A DNA stretch of 64,000 nt from positions 8,423,473 through 8,487,472 of the forward strand of contig NC_135204.1 in the NCBI RefSeq assembly GCF_050948175.1. The letters run 5' to 3'. The first letter of the stretch is position 1. The number at the start of each line of letters is the position of its first letter. This DNA comes from Xylocopa sonorina. Lineage: Eukaryota > Arthropoda > Insecta > Hymenoptera > Apidae. The translations under genes were made by a program, and so were the position numbers. Below the pieces are notes generated by a model. The model saw only the letters and a list, made by a program, of their open reading frames with translations, did not search any database and was not told where the DNA came from. Positions 24,340 to 36,806 of the stretch are shown here, piece after piece.

Positions 24340-25923
24340 ATGGATGAGAGTTTTCTCGAGAAAATAGATAGTCTACGTAAACAAAGTAGACTTTTGTTAA
24401 CGCAAGTGAATGAGAATTCTAGAAGAGTTAAAGAAATTAAAAAATTATATTGCCAAAACTGGTGAGTATTTCATTTTCTATTCCACGTGTCAATTTCTTT
24501 GCGAAGTTACATTTTCATTCTTACTTGTAGGACACATGGAGAAAATTGTGGCAACAATGCTGGTGCAACAGGTTCATTGTACAAAGGGAACATTAAGTCA
24601 TGGAAATTGAGGAACGATTCGAGTGGAGTCGGTGGAGCGTTACGTTCAGATTGTTTATGTAATAGCCCTAACCAGACGCTTGCATCAATGCCTAATACGT
24701 CAACGGTGAGGAGAGTGTTAACATCCTCGAAAAAACGTTCGGAACATCAGCATTGCCTAGAGAACGTTAGGAGAAAGTCAGTAAAGGGCTGTTATTGTAA
24801 TCCTGAAACTAAAAAGGTGCAATTGAGGTCGACTAGAACAAGACAGAAGCAATATTCTCCCTGTAAAAGGTGCAAAAGTCACGCCAACTTCCCCGCTATA
24901 GTCATAGAAGACAACTACGAGAAGCCAGATTTAACTTCGCCTATCAGTTGTGAAACTTTGAGAAGAGTTCAAAGAATAGATTACGCACCGAGGTCTCAGT
25001 TTTTGCGCAATGTCAGAAGCAGGGTCTCCATTCTGCAATCAACGGCAGGAAGAGGAGATTGTCCAGAAACTTGTTACAAATCGCCGTGCTACCATGAATT
25101 CATGGCCAACAAAAATATATCCAAACCTCGTTCCATATATCAGTTGAAAACCGATGGGGATAAGCCGGAGAAATTAGAAATTGTCCACGCTCGAGTAAGA
25201 TCGGAAACCAGCGACGAACAATTAAATTCTGGGATCGAAGTTGTAGAAAAGTCTAACAAAGGAGTTCAAGTATCCTTAGGAAGGCCTTCGAAGTACAAAG
25301 ATGTGATCAAGAAAACTCTTTCCTCAAAGACGTCTGTACCTGATGTAAAGTCTAACTCTAGTTTGAATGTAGCATCTAAGAAGACGGTATCCAACAAAGG
25401 ATGCCAGTGTTGCCAGAGAAGCATGTCGGAATATTCGAAGCCTACCTTGAATGAGATGAATCATGTTGATACAAAGGAATATCAAGATTCAGTTTGTACG
25501 AACAGATCGCACAAGGAAAACAAGGAATACCTCTCTGATAAAGAAGTGAGAGAACTGAAGAAATTTCGCGAACAGAACTACTTCGATACCCACGGATCCA
25601 ATCACACTTTAGTATCGTCTAAATCTTCTGGTTCTTTGGAACAGTATCTGTTAAATGACAGGCTGTTCCCTGAACCAGTGAGAAGAGTCCACAAGAAAGA
25701 TCTGGTCGTAACGATGCCTGCTTGCGCAACTGTGCAACGCAAACGAGTACACTATTTCCCTAGATATATCGTTCGCCAAGAGAAGGGCAATTTTAATGGT
25801 AATTGCAAAAAGAAACGTTGCCAGAGTTGCCCTTTAACTGGCCACGCCATAGATCTTGGGATCACAAAGATAAGAGCGCCCTTGAACAGTTTAGCCCTTA
25901 AATATCAGAAACGATTACCTTAA
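24340..25923 (+). CDS. Uncharacterised basic protein with CxxC pairs, 504 aa
   Basis: Two coding exons: 24340-24461 and 24531-25923 (TAA). They are joined through a split Trp codon (TG|G) across a 69-bp intron with donor GTGAGT and acceptor TTGTAG. The lengths total 1515 nt. I do not recognise the family. Residues 1-38 (MDESFLEKIDSLRKQSRLLL and onwards) look like an amphipathic or coiled-coil helix. The rest is Ser/Lys/Arg-rich and largely disordered, with scattered Cys motifs: CLC near 82, CYC near 127, CKRC near 153, CQCC near 335 and CQSC with a following His near 475. These could bind metal, but they are not a standard zinc-finger spacing. There is no signal peptide, so it is probably cytosolic or nuclear. 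The short first exon means the reading frame seen downstream without splicing begins in intron sequence; the ATG at 24340 is preferred because it splices in frame. The polyA signal is at 25977. Confidence 0.8.
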
Positions 25924-25976
25924 CGGCAAATAATTTTTTATTGTAATTAATAGAATATATTGTGTGTCGACGAAGA

Positions 25977-25982
25977 AATAAA
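25977..25982 (+). terminator. Polyadenylation signal of the 504-aa protein gene
   Basis: AATAAA 54 nt after the stop codon at 25923, the first canonical hexamer downstream. Confidence 0.6.
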
Positions 25983-28900
25983 ATACCCAACTCATTTTAG
26001 TTCTTCATAGCGTTAGCATTGACACAATTTTTATGTAGATCTTTTGGTATAGATTGCACGAATAAAATTATGTCGTGCACTTTCACCGAGAACATAGCGC
26101 GGTCTGTCCGATCGCGTTTAAATCTTTCAAGAAATGGATTTTTCCGAAGAAATTTTTAGAGTAGAGAAAATACGATTTGGAAATAAGATGAGACGATCAA
26201 AAAATCTAGCAGGATTCGTCGCTTCTTGCGACCATGATGAATCGACGACCTCTAACGAGTTCAAGCACGACTGATGTAAATTTCTATTGAATAAAAGATG
26301 CGGAACCGTGGTGTCTTCGTTTCGAATGTAATTAGGCACGATAGTTAAGCAAGCCCCTCGGTGGTACAATTATACATGTTTCTTTTCCCCATATTCTGGG
26401 TTTTACATAATGTTTTAGTACGTTGCCTAAAGGGATATTCACTTTGCATTCAATTATATATTCAGCATGAAATAAGAGGGAAAATCCGCGAGAGTTGAAA
26501 TTATCACTCGAGAAAATTGTACAAACACGTGACGATCGTAAATCATGAGCTTGACCTTTGCACACCACTTTTCTGACCTTCATCTTCTTTTCATTGTGTC
26601 GTCAAATATTGTAGATACGAACAGAACGAGGATCGTTTGATAGACTCTCAGTTCTTCAGTCGCGCAACTTGGAAACCAAATTTTTACATATTTTTTTTCT
26701 TCAACCCACGAACGATGGTAGACTGAAAGAAGGAAAAGAACATACGCCTGCGAGATTTGATAGATTACGCCTGGCAAGGTCCAATTTGAAAGGCGAACTG
26801 CTTCAATATTTATACGAAGTTGTAAGATTCCTACGAAACGTGTAGCCTGATTTGTGAAAATCCTGCTGGCTCGTAAGAGAACTCGAAAGTACAAAAAAAA
26901 TTGAGATTTCTCAATCAAATTGGGTACAATTATTATTTAATGGTAACATAAGTTAATAGCATGCAATAGACTACTGGATGCAATCAAAAAATGACCTACA
27001 TTGGCAAACTAAATCGTTCGGTAGCGAACCAAGATATTCACTAGAGTTATACTTTGAAACCTTGAACGATAATTATCTTGCGTACATTTTTATGCATACG
27101 CAATTACCCTTCAACTCTTAAAATGAAAATATTCTCTTCAATTAAATTAGCAACGATGTTGTATACTTATTCACAGATGTCTTTTTGAATTGATTAATTG
27201 AATTCTCCTAGCGAAACCAGACTGCAATTTGAATCTGAGACTAATTTAAATTCAAATTGAATGCAATGCTTGCTCACCGTTGAATACATTATTATGTAGA
27301 ATAACAATAATTGATAATGCTGACGTTTATGGGAATAATTAGATATTTGTTCGAGGAACATTGAACCTGTCGGGTATGGAGTCGTTAAACTCATTAAATG
27401 TCGATTCTAACGATGGATTAATGTCGAAGAAATACCTAGCGTACGTGGAACTGGTTTCTCGGTTTCTCAATGAACAAAAAGTTGAGAAATAATCGCGTGC
27501 CTGTTTAAACTATTCAATGTTTACGAAACGAAATCGCTCCTGCGTTCGTTTAAATATGTTTCTGTACAAGAATTACATATTCGCTATCATTTTATTATCA
27601 ATAAGAAAGTTTACGTATTTTAAAAATCGAACCATCGAGAAAGTCAATCGAATTATCGTTCGATGTGTCTCTAATCTAGAATTTTTGAGTGCATTGAAGT
27701 ATTGCACATTCTGAGAGCTCATTTAATATCACTGTTGACAATCGATACTTGTAACTTTCTATGGAAAAAGAATCCCAGACTGCGCAATTGCCGATCGAGT
27801 CCAGCAATTATTCACCAGGCGAAAAGAAAAAGCTGGAGGAATTTGCCATTTTCAATACGGAATCCGTGCCTCCTCGAAGAGGACGTCGTTTTGTAAATGG
27901 ACGCCTGTTTGTTGTATAAATTAAAACTCGAACCGTCCGTATTTACTTCCCTCTGATTCATCGCGAACACTCCAGTGATCGGTTTTTCTCATTAAAACAC
28001 GAATCGAGGAGTGCACTCGAGATACTCGTCACTCTTGCCGGCATTATCCAAGCGATTTTTATAACAGTTAAAAACCGCTTTATTTTTCCGCTAATATTAT
28101 TCGTATTTTTTGTTTATACCTCAACAGTCCCTCCACCTTTTTCTTTCACGTTACCCGTTCCCTTTCCATGAAAAAGACGAAAACATCCAGATATTAATTC
28201 AGTCTATTATTTAAATAATGTTTTCCCTCCAACGGGATCCTGGTGTTTACATTCTTACATATTGTAGCTCGTGCTCCACAGTTATTTTTATTCAGGAAGA
28301 TGTACCTGCTGATTACGAAACGAGGACCAGAATTGATGACCTTAAGAGAGCATGGAAATATCGGATTCGTTGAGTCGTAAAGGTTCAAGACCTTAACGCC
28401 GTGCGAAGTTCAGGCCGTGAACTCAGAGGAGGGCCAACGAGGGCGATGAACTAAGCAAATCAGATTCTTCCTGGTACCAATAAAGATCTTATCGTGTAGA
28501 CACCAGGTTACATCTGGTTATTTTTTTTTTTTTTTTCAGTCGCAGATTGTGCGGTACTTCATAAGCATAATGGAGAATCGTCGTTACCTCAATTGGATGC
28601 GAGCGAGCAACAATTGCGACTCCTAAATCGATGCGAATTCATTACCAGTGAATCGGTCACGAACACTCTGATCAATTTTACATCGTTACTTCTTTCTTTA
28701 ACCGTGGTTGGTTTGACCTTAATGTCTACATTCTGTACTATTTATATCCAAATGTATCAGTGATACTATTTTGGTTCAATTTCAGAGATATTGTCTGAAA
28801 CGTTAATTGGAGAGAGAAAAAATTAACGCGATTAAAGACTGCTCGTTCGAACGTAAACTTTATCGTTCTCATTATAATTTCAAATGAACGAAATTACGTT

Positions 28901-31900
28901 ATACCGTGTTCACCACTTACGAGCGTTGCGGTGTGTAATTAGCGTCGAATTGAACGTAACACAATCAGCAAACGGGAAGAAGGAGCAGCTAAAAGTTCTG
29001 CGTAATTACCTCACCATCAATCATGGATATTAAGGATGCTACTTGTATTTTATATTTATCGCTCTGACATTATTATTCTTCTAGTTTTATACATTAATTA
29101 TAGCCACGCTGCACGAGATATGGGAATTTGCATTTGTTTACGGAAACGGTTAACGATATTTAATCGAAGTTGACGCAAAAAAAAAATGGTACTTGCAAAA
29201 AGTTGGAGCTATACATGTTCCATTCGAATTTAAGATTCACTAATTTTCCACTACTGATGGACCGTTCTGCCCTTCCTTTCGTTACGCAGATCATCCATCT
29301 TCTGGATTTACTATCTTTCATTTGTTAATCGCAATTGTTGTACGTACACGTACGTTGGCGTGTATTAATAGATTTATTCAATCTACTGTCACTTAATATC
29401 TTTAATTGTAAAAGTGTCGTGAGCTATAATCAACTGAAAAATTACGGACATATGCAATTGTAATGAATGAAATGACGATTCCAGTATTACGCATTCAGAG
29501 TAGATCACAACAACCAATGACTCATGCGAATAATCAAGGCATTTTTAACAATTTTATCGCTCTTTTTAATGCAGTTATTCACGTAATAATTGCGGTAATT
29601 AGAGAGGAAGGTCTCTTAACGAAATGTCAAATAATTCGCTTTCGGGACACCAAAGATATCGCTTTTAACATAAATATGGTCCCGCTGACAGCCATTACTA
29701 ATCGAAAGCAATACGAAGAAGTCGTTCAGTAGCGCGTTAAATATTCTCGTAAAATTTTCTTCCAATATATACATATATATTCGTCGAAGATCATTAATAT
29801 CCTCAATTAAGAAAGTCGTTCGATATCGTTTTAAATATTCCTCGAATTTTCGAACCCTCTGGTATTCGATGCATATTTGAACGTTGCTTCATTTACTCAA
29901 AATCCATTTAAACAAGTATAGAAGTCGAAATCGTAGGGTCAACCGAGCATTTTCATTGTTTACCACACGGGAAGATCGAGAGTAAGCGAGCTCCTGGACG
30001 ATCGAACCACGAAACAGCCCCTGGCGACCGTGAACGCGTGACCTTAGTCGTTTTCGAGAAAGCCGTGTGCATATTTAACAGACGGTTCACATAGTACCAA
30101 GGCCTCGTCGTACGAATGTGTCCCACGATCGACCCAACGACGGCCACGGTGCCGATTGATCTCCACCGCGGCATAGATCGAAGGACCGATCGATCCTTCG
30201 CACGCAACCGCGGTGAACGCTTTCCTGCCACGAACCAGGGGGATTTGGACCTTGGCTGGCCATCGTCGATAAATGACGTACGAATGTCTCGTTTTTTTTG
30301 AAAATAATTTGCCATTTACAGATCGCAAACTCCAAGCGACGAGACCATAATTTTTGATTTATAGCAAGCGGTGGAGAGGAGATAATGGCGGCACGTGGAG
30401 GTCGCGAGAAATTGTGGAATGGCTGGTGAAGATTAGGAATACTCTTGGAAGACAACAACACCGAGTTGAGGGAAAAATAAAAATTTCACACGTGGAATTT
30501 TCAATTACTGACATTCTCTTATAAATTACGAGGAGCGATGATTTTCTCTGTTGTTCAGAACTGTTGGTCGGTCGCAAGAACTCCGATTATTATAGATAAC
30601 AATTTCAGCCATCCAAAGCGTTTTTTATTGTCGTTCGTTGATTATGTTAAGTGGCCTGTGCCTGTCTTCGTGTCTAATAATATCGGCTCGAGATTTTTTT
30701 CTGGTTCCGCTCGCTTGAAATGCAGATGAAAGGAAAATTACTCCCTGTTCGTTGCGACATGAAACACCGAAAAAATGTCCAACACCTCGTTCTATTATAT
30801 TTTAATATCACCGTGCGATCAGATTACGAACGGTACAAGAAATATTATTTAATTGACGCAAGGAAGTGGATGGCCTTTAATAAAAAGATTGAATCATTAT
30901 TATATATGTGACGTAGACAGCAACTTCTGAATACGTAAACATCTACTGTGTAACGTTTCTTCTTATCCGTGTTACGTTAAATTGAAATAAATGCATGAAT
31001 TTCTTTTACACAGTTTATCTTCGTAGATAAAAAAATTCAAGAGTAGGGAATTGGCAGTTTAAAATCCGAAATAAATATTCAAGAATTTCTTCTGTTCCGC
31101 AAACGTCTACTGTGTACGATTTCTTAACGGAGGATATTGGAAAAATTGCGATAAAAGGGATAAACAACGAAATTGTCGATTGACCATCAGATGAATTGGG
31201 AATATTTCGCAGACGCGATTAAATGCACAAATTCTTCCAGGCAGAACATCATGTCTGCGTGCACAAGATGTAACAACGTTCTGTTCTCTGTGGCTGCAAT
31301 TTGCGGACGTAAATTAGCAAAGTAATTAACGAAGTCAATAAAACGAGGCGGAGGCGTGGAATCACAAAGGACACGGCCGTCTCAGGGCTTCTTTGAAACG
31401 GGTTGTTCACTTAAACGCGAGCAACAAATCAAACAAATAACTGGAAGAACCACGCAGGTATACAAAATAGTTTTTAAAAAAGGAATTAAATTTTTTTAGC
31501 AAATTTGAGAAAACCAGGAGAGCGAAGATACTCCGATAACGTACGTTAAACAACTGAGATCCGCTGAATAGAAAAATGAAGCAAACAAGAAGAAAGGTAT
31601 AACATACCGGAAACCAATAAAAAAGTCCTAAAAAAACATGTCTTTGAAACTAACATCGTTTTTACAGCACGACAAAAAATTATAACAGCTACATCGATAA
31701 GAAATAGAAGAATTTAGATGGATAGCAGACCGATATTAATCAGAGGATGTTATAAACGTGTCGAGGAAGTAAGAATGGTGATCGAATGGACCGAGGAGGA
31801 AAAGCGCGAGGGTGGAAAGAAACGTGGAAAAAGACGGAGTCCTCCTTAGGAGCGTCTAAGGAGGAACGAGGACTCCAGAGATTTTCCATCGACGTCCTCG

Positions 31901-32070
31901 TCACCGCTCGCGATTAATGAGTCATCTCGAAGCTCGTGTTGGAAGCTCGTGTCCGCTTGTCCACACGTTTGATATATTAGTTGTAAGAATCCTTTTTCTT
32001 CTTTTTCGCATAATCTCGCGGGAAGAGACACGCGTACACGGCCAGGCGAGTGGTGGGGCGGTCGCGCCGC
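25983..32070. other. 6-kb AT-rich intergenic region, no gene seen
   Basis: No coding exon, RNA gene or mobile-element ORF could be supported. A run of 16 T followed by CAG (28521-28539) looks like a strong splice acceptor, but no in-frame exon follows it. A small AT dinucleotide patch lies near 29766-29780. Overlapping minus-strand frames at 29953-30461 are embedded in locally GC-rich sequence and have no recognisable domain. Confidence 0.55.
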
Positions 32071-32106
32071 TTAAATACACTGCATCCATGATCGTTTCTT
32101 TCAGTT
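32071..32106 (+). promoter_or_regulatory. Core promoter of the takeout-like gene
   Basis: The TATA-like TTAAATA at 32071-32077 and the initiator TCAGTT at 32101-32106, with A (+1) at 32103, are 32 nt apart, the canonical insect spacing. The predicted 5' UTR is 98 nt up to the ATG at 32201. A GC-rich segment lies directly upstream (32048-32070). Confidence 0.7.
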
Positions 32107-32200
32107 CAGAGTCAACTGTCCGAAGAAATTTCCACCTGGTCGACGAAAACACTTGTCGCGGACCTGTTCGTGAACTGGACGATCGGTAAATTAGTGGAAG

Positions 32201-35200
32201 ATGTCGCTATTGGGGTTGTTCGTTGCGGCCATAGTCGTGGCGTGTACCACCGCTGTAGACCCGCGTAAGTAACTCTGGTGTATCTTCTTATTATTCGATC
32301 ATCTTTGGTCGTTGATTCTTCGAGAGCATCTTAATTTTTAGACAGTTAGACTTTGTTCGAAATTAGTTTAAGGAAGCATTTCTTTGCTTTTTGTAGAATT
32401 GGTAAGGAGATGCTGAATTAAGCATAACACTGAAATAAAGCTTACTTGGATTCTTGTCTTTTTTCTGTGACAAGAAGATTGCTATTTAGTAATTCAGATA
32501 GTTTTTTCTATAATCCAAAGACAGCTTCTTCTACTGAAATTCGAAAGAGTCCTACATGGCTTTCCACACTTCCTATTTCCAATATCTCTTCTCCAATGAA
32601 GAAAACGGTGCAAAAGTAATTTTGGAATCATTTTACTTTCCTCTCGAGGCATCAATGACCAATCGCGTCCATCCAATACCATCCCTTTCTACTGAACTAG
32701 ACCTCGCATGGCTTCCATCTTTCTTCCAACAGAAGAAACAACTCCCTTCCACAGACTTAACTACAGAATACTATAGAGCTTCAAAAAAATTCTTTACTGT
32801 ATCCATGAAAGCAGAAAAATACACGTCACACGTATACGTTGGTGGATTCAACAGCCGTAGAAAAAAGTTGAAATCGAGGTCCACGTGGTCGCTGTAAAAA
32901 TCTCTTTCGCGTTCGTTTTTAAATCGCTAATGAGAACGATCCGTCTCTCATTGATCGATCAATAGGAGATCCATTAGAGGAGACGCGTGCACGCTGCGAA
33001 AGAGAAAGTGAATTCGGTTCGAGTTCGCAACCGGTGCTGCACTTTATTGGATCCACTGCGACGCGGTGACCGGTGCTTGCGTAACCGTTCAGTGCGACAT
33101 TTTTCCGCTTTTCTTCATTCCTCGAAAATTCGATCGACTTACTTTTCTAATTTTCTTTACTTAGCGAGCAACTGGAGGATATGCGACGCGTCCCAACCGA
33201 CTGACCAGTACGACAGCTGCGTAGCGGAAGCCGCCAAAGATGCCATCGTTTCACTAGCCGGCGGTGAGCATTGTTCTCCGTTTATTTAGTTTCTCATTAT
33301 TAACCAAGCGTAAATTGCGAATAATTATTGCGTTCACTGCGCATGTTTCTCGTTTATTCAGGATATTCAAGGCCAGTCTCTGATACGCGTATGTTTCACA
33401 GCTTTTTCGTTATATCTGTTGCTTTTTTATCGACCAAAAATTCATTAAGTGAAAAAAATCGCTAGAAATACTATTTTTTTTTTAATTCTTCAAGAAAAAC
33501 AATCTTCTAATCAATTTGAATGAAACGTAAACTCTGAAACGTTCATCTGTTCCCTTTTCCACGATCTCCAAGTGGAGGAATGTGCAGAAATCGCGCGTTG
33601 ATTTCACCAGAGCAACGCACGCCGAGTTTCTTCGAGACTAGCATCAGTTTCACCGAGTTAATCACGTCTGGCAATTCTCAGAGGCTCTCCTTGACCGTGT
33701 CGATCGACCCTTTGCCTCTCCATTCGTCGAAAGGATTCGTTTCCTTCCGAATTATGAAATCTGCTACACGAACGAATCGGAATGCGTAAAACACATTTTC
33801 ATAACCGTGACAGGAAAAGCTTGTCACCTACCTGTTTCCTGTGCGTAATAAGAACGCGTAATTCCATCTTTGAATATTTCCAGGTTTTTCTGAGACCGCG
33901 CGCAGGATCTTTTTTTTCTTCTTCGACTAATTATTACTTTTCAGTTTCTGCCATTTTTTTTCAGTTACGTAAAAGACGCGTCTTTTGTTTTTGCGTACAG
34001 AGAATATTTACCACAATGCAAATTGGAGTTTAATATTTTTTAAAAATAAATTATCGATGAAGAAGAGACGCGAATGGTAGTTGGAAGTGTCTCTTATTGT
34101 GTCGGTTCGATCTCCTTTCTCTAGCTAAATTCTTAGACACAAATGTCAAGGGAATGCGTGTTCAGCGATAGAATAGCGATAGATTTGAAATTCTGGTATA
34201 GCGAGAAAATTGTCGAGTCTCTCTATTGCAAACTACTTTGAATAAAATATTAATTTACTGTTAATTCTTTGCTCTATTCTTCCGTGATTTCTCAAGAAGA
34301 GAATGAATATTTTCGCAGGCTTGAAGAGCTTCAAGATCCTGCCCATTGAACCATTGGCAGTGGACAGTGTAAGAATCGGGGAGTCTCAAGGATCCGTCAG
34401 TTTGAGGCAAGAGTATCGAAACATTAAATTGCACGGTCTCACGAAGAATCTCAAGATAGAGAACTATCAGTAAGTTCGATTTCCTCGCTCTATCCTTTCT
34501 CTATTAAAAAAAAATCATCTATCTTTTTATAGTAGCTACGATCGAAGAATCGTTCGAGATGTTAAATAGATTTCTTAACCAGTTCGTAACTAAAATTAAT
34601 GTGATAAATACGACTATTAAACGTTGCGCAATCGTACACGAAAAGACTTTATAGCATCTGTTCGAGGTCCTCCCAAATATGGACGCGTGGAACCTTCGAT
34701 TGAACCTTTGAAAATTTTCCATAACCCAGTGTCAACTAAGAATCATTCTGACAAATATCCTGTACTCAGCAATTTATTATTTCATTTTATCCTCTACATT
34801 TCTTTACACTTGTACAACACATGATCCTCGAGTAGCAATGCTTATGAAAAAGATACAAAAATGTCTGCATAAAACTATGTAACAGTTCTGCTAATTTTAG
34901 CCAAGAGCCATCACTGATCTAAGAATGATTGTACATTTTCAGCATCGACTGGGACAAGTGTTTGATGGCGTCCGATGCGTACAATCCTCAAGTGGATTTC
35001 GTCGCTGACTACAAAGTCGACGGGAAAGTGCTGCTTCTGCCTGTCACGGGGACTGGAAGATCCAACATCACCATGTGTAAATACATCTACTCGCGTGCCA
35101 TTCGATCATTACTCCCATCGAATCGTTTCGAAACCCATGCAACATATCATTCGTAGATCAATATTGTCAGGTTCTGCGACACTCTTCTATTCAGACACCA

Positions 35201-36173
35201 ATTTTTCGCTCTTCTCTCGACCACTTTTCTTCGTTCACTCCCCAATGGCCACGATAGTGACTAGACGATGACTGTTTCGATTGTTTCAGACGATCTGAAG
35301 ACACGCAGCGAGATCTACTGCGAGAGGTACCAGAAGGACGGAGAGACTTATCTGAAAGTGAAGAAATACTTGGTGAAATTCAATCCTAAACACGTGAACC
35401 TGCAGTTCGACAATCTGTTCAACGGAGACAACATTTTGGGTAATTGAGGCTGATCTTGAAACAATTTGGTTACCTTGAAATGGGTTAGAAGATGCGTTAG
35501 AAAATCGAACGAACGATTTTCATGATTCATATTCCTCTGATGCGACGCGATTTGTTATTTACAAGCGAAATTATGCGATTATGCGTTAATTAGGAGGGAG
35601 CTCGTGATTTAGTAAGCGTCCACTAATATGGACGATTGGTATTCACCTCGTCGAGAGGTAAATCTAATCTTTGTTATCTGACGAGGTTTCTGTTTGAAAT
35701 GAAACAGGAATAATTCATCGCGTGACACGTCTAAGCGGTTCCAGTAACATTGACCGTTTAGAAGATTAGCATCCATCCTGATTAGCCGGGTTAGTCACTG
35801 CCAACCGTAAATGGAAATTCGTAGATAATCTTCTATTCTTCCACGCGACAGCCTTGATTCGTTACAAGAGCCATGACTTTGTTCGATGCTCTTCCTTCGT
35901 TATTCTTCTTTGTTCCAGATAATTAAACGCAAATAGCTTCCAATCGTTTCATCATTATATGTAAGAACGAACGTGTTCGAGGTTTTTCATGAATTTTCGA
36001 TCGTTTTCTGTTTCACAGGGGAACAAATGAATCGTTTCATCAATGAGAATTCCGATCTGCTCTTCAAAGAACTCCAAGGACCGTACGAGGAGACATTCGG
36101 ATTGGTTTTCACCAAGATCAGCAACGATATCTTCAGCCGCGTGCCGATGAACAAATTATTCCCGTCCGCGTAG
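32201..36173 (+). CDS. Takeout-like protein (JHBP superfamily), 250 aa
   Basis: A secreted carrier of small hydrophobic ligands. Takeout and haemolymph juvenile-hormone-binding proteins act in haemolymph or sensory tissue and link to feeding, circadian output and behaviour in insects. Six coding exons: 32201-32264, 33165-33263, 34319-34469, 34943-35076, 35290-35439 and 36019-36173 (TAG). They total 753 nt, and every join preserves frame. The N-terminus MSLLGLFVAAIVVACTTAVD is a signal peptide. Family marks are the N-terminal cysteine pair C28 and C40, the segment ILPIEPLAVDSVRI, the central block with NYHIDWDKC, then a DGKVLLLPVTGTG strand, a KKYLVKFNP strand, and the C-terminal block NRFINENSDLLFKEL with a final LFPSA. 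The 250 aa matches the usual 240-260. Donors are GTAAGT, GTGAGC, GTAAGT, GTAAAT and GTAATT, so the fourth and fifth are weaker. Ligand preference cannot be read from the sequence. Confidence 0.95.
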
Positions 36174-36323
36174 GCGACAGTATTGATCTCTACCTGTTCT
36201 CCTGTACTTCAACGAAACGAAAAACGATTGTATATATTGTACGTATGTTAAATTTCGCGGCGACCACCGCGATACTTGTCTCGTTACTGTAAGATACACT
36301 GTATGTACGTTTCTTTTGTTTTT

Positions 36324-36329
36324 AATATA
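36324..36329 (+). terminator. Possible polyadenylation signal of the takeout-like gene
   Basis: AATATA, a common variant hexamer, about 150 nt past the TAG at 36173. It lies in T/A-rich sequence with no canonical AATAAA in between. Confidence 0.35.
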
Positions 36330-36536
36330 AACAGTTTTAATTAATCGTTACTTTATAAAATATTCGAACCTTTGTTATTCTCTATTCTAAGTTGTACACG
36401 TTAATTATATACGTTAATTACGAATTCTAGTGCTTTTGTAAATGTTTCTCTATGTTCGCGCTACGTTTCGAATTTTCAAATGTTTGGCTCGTGGTACCAT
36501 CTACTCAAACAGTGCTGGAATGGATCGCAAATCGTT

Positions 36537-36673
36537 ATCGACAGCAAAGTAGACCTCTGAAAGACTTGTGGCGCCATCTCTTGCAGAAGTGCTGAAACTG
36601 GTCGAGCATTTAGTTCAGCACTTTTGCAAGAGATGGCGCCACCAGTCTTTCAGAGGTTTACTTTGCTGTCGAT
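36537..36673. repeat. Near-perfect 60-bp inverted repeat (foldback element)
   Basis: The arm at 36537-36596 is the reverse complement of 36614-36673 with three mismatches (95% identity), separated by a 17-nt loop. Each arm contains GAGATGGCGCCAC or its complement (the left arm differs slightly at the edge) and a CAGCAAAGTA block. No terminal target-site duplication could be assigned. It sits about 350 bp downstream of the takeout-like gene. It may be a small MITE-like foldback, a cruciform-forming site, or an RNA hairpin if transcribed. Confidence 0.85.
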
Positions 36674-36806
36674 AATCGCGCGCGATCAGTTTGAGCACTT
36701 TTCACAGAGATGGCGCCACGCGTCTTTCAGTGGTCCACTTTGCTATCGATAACGATGTGCGAACAGTTTGAGCACTTTTCGCAGAGATGGCGCCACGGGT
36801 CTAAAA
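36674..36806 (+). repeat. Degenerate direct copies of the foldback right arm
   Basis: After the foldback, the right-arm unit recurs in direct orientation. AGCACTTTT, then AGAGATGGCGCCAC, then GTCTTTCAG, then a CACTTTGCT block reappear with start points near 36694 and 36772. The spacing is about 78 bp, and the second copy stops after the GGCGCCAC block and GGGTCT near 36802. With the palindrome this makes four occurrences of the GGCGCC core in 220 bp: one inverted and three direct. Confidence 0.8.
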
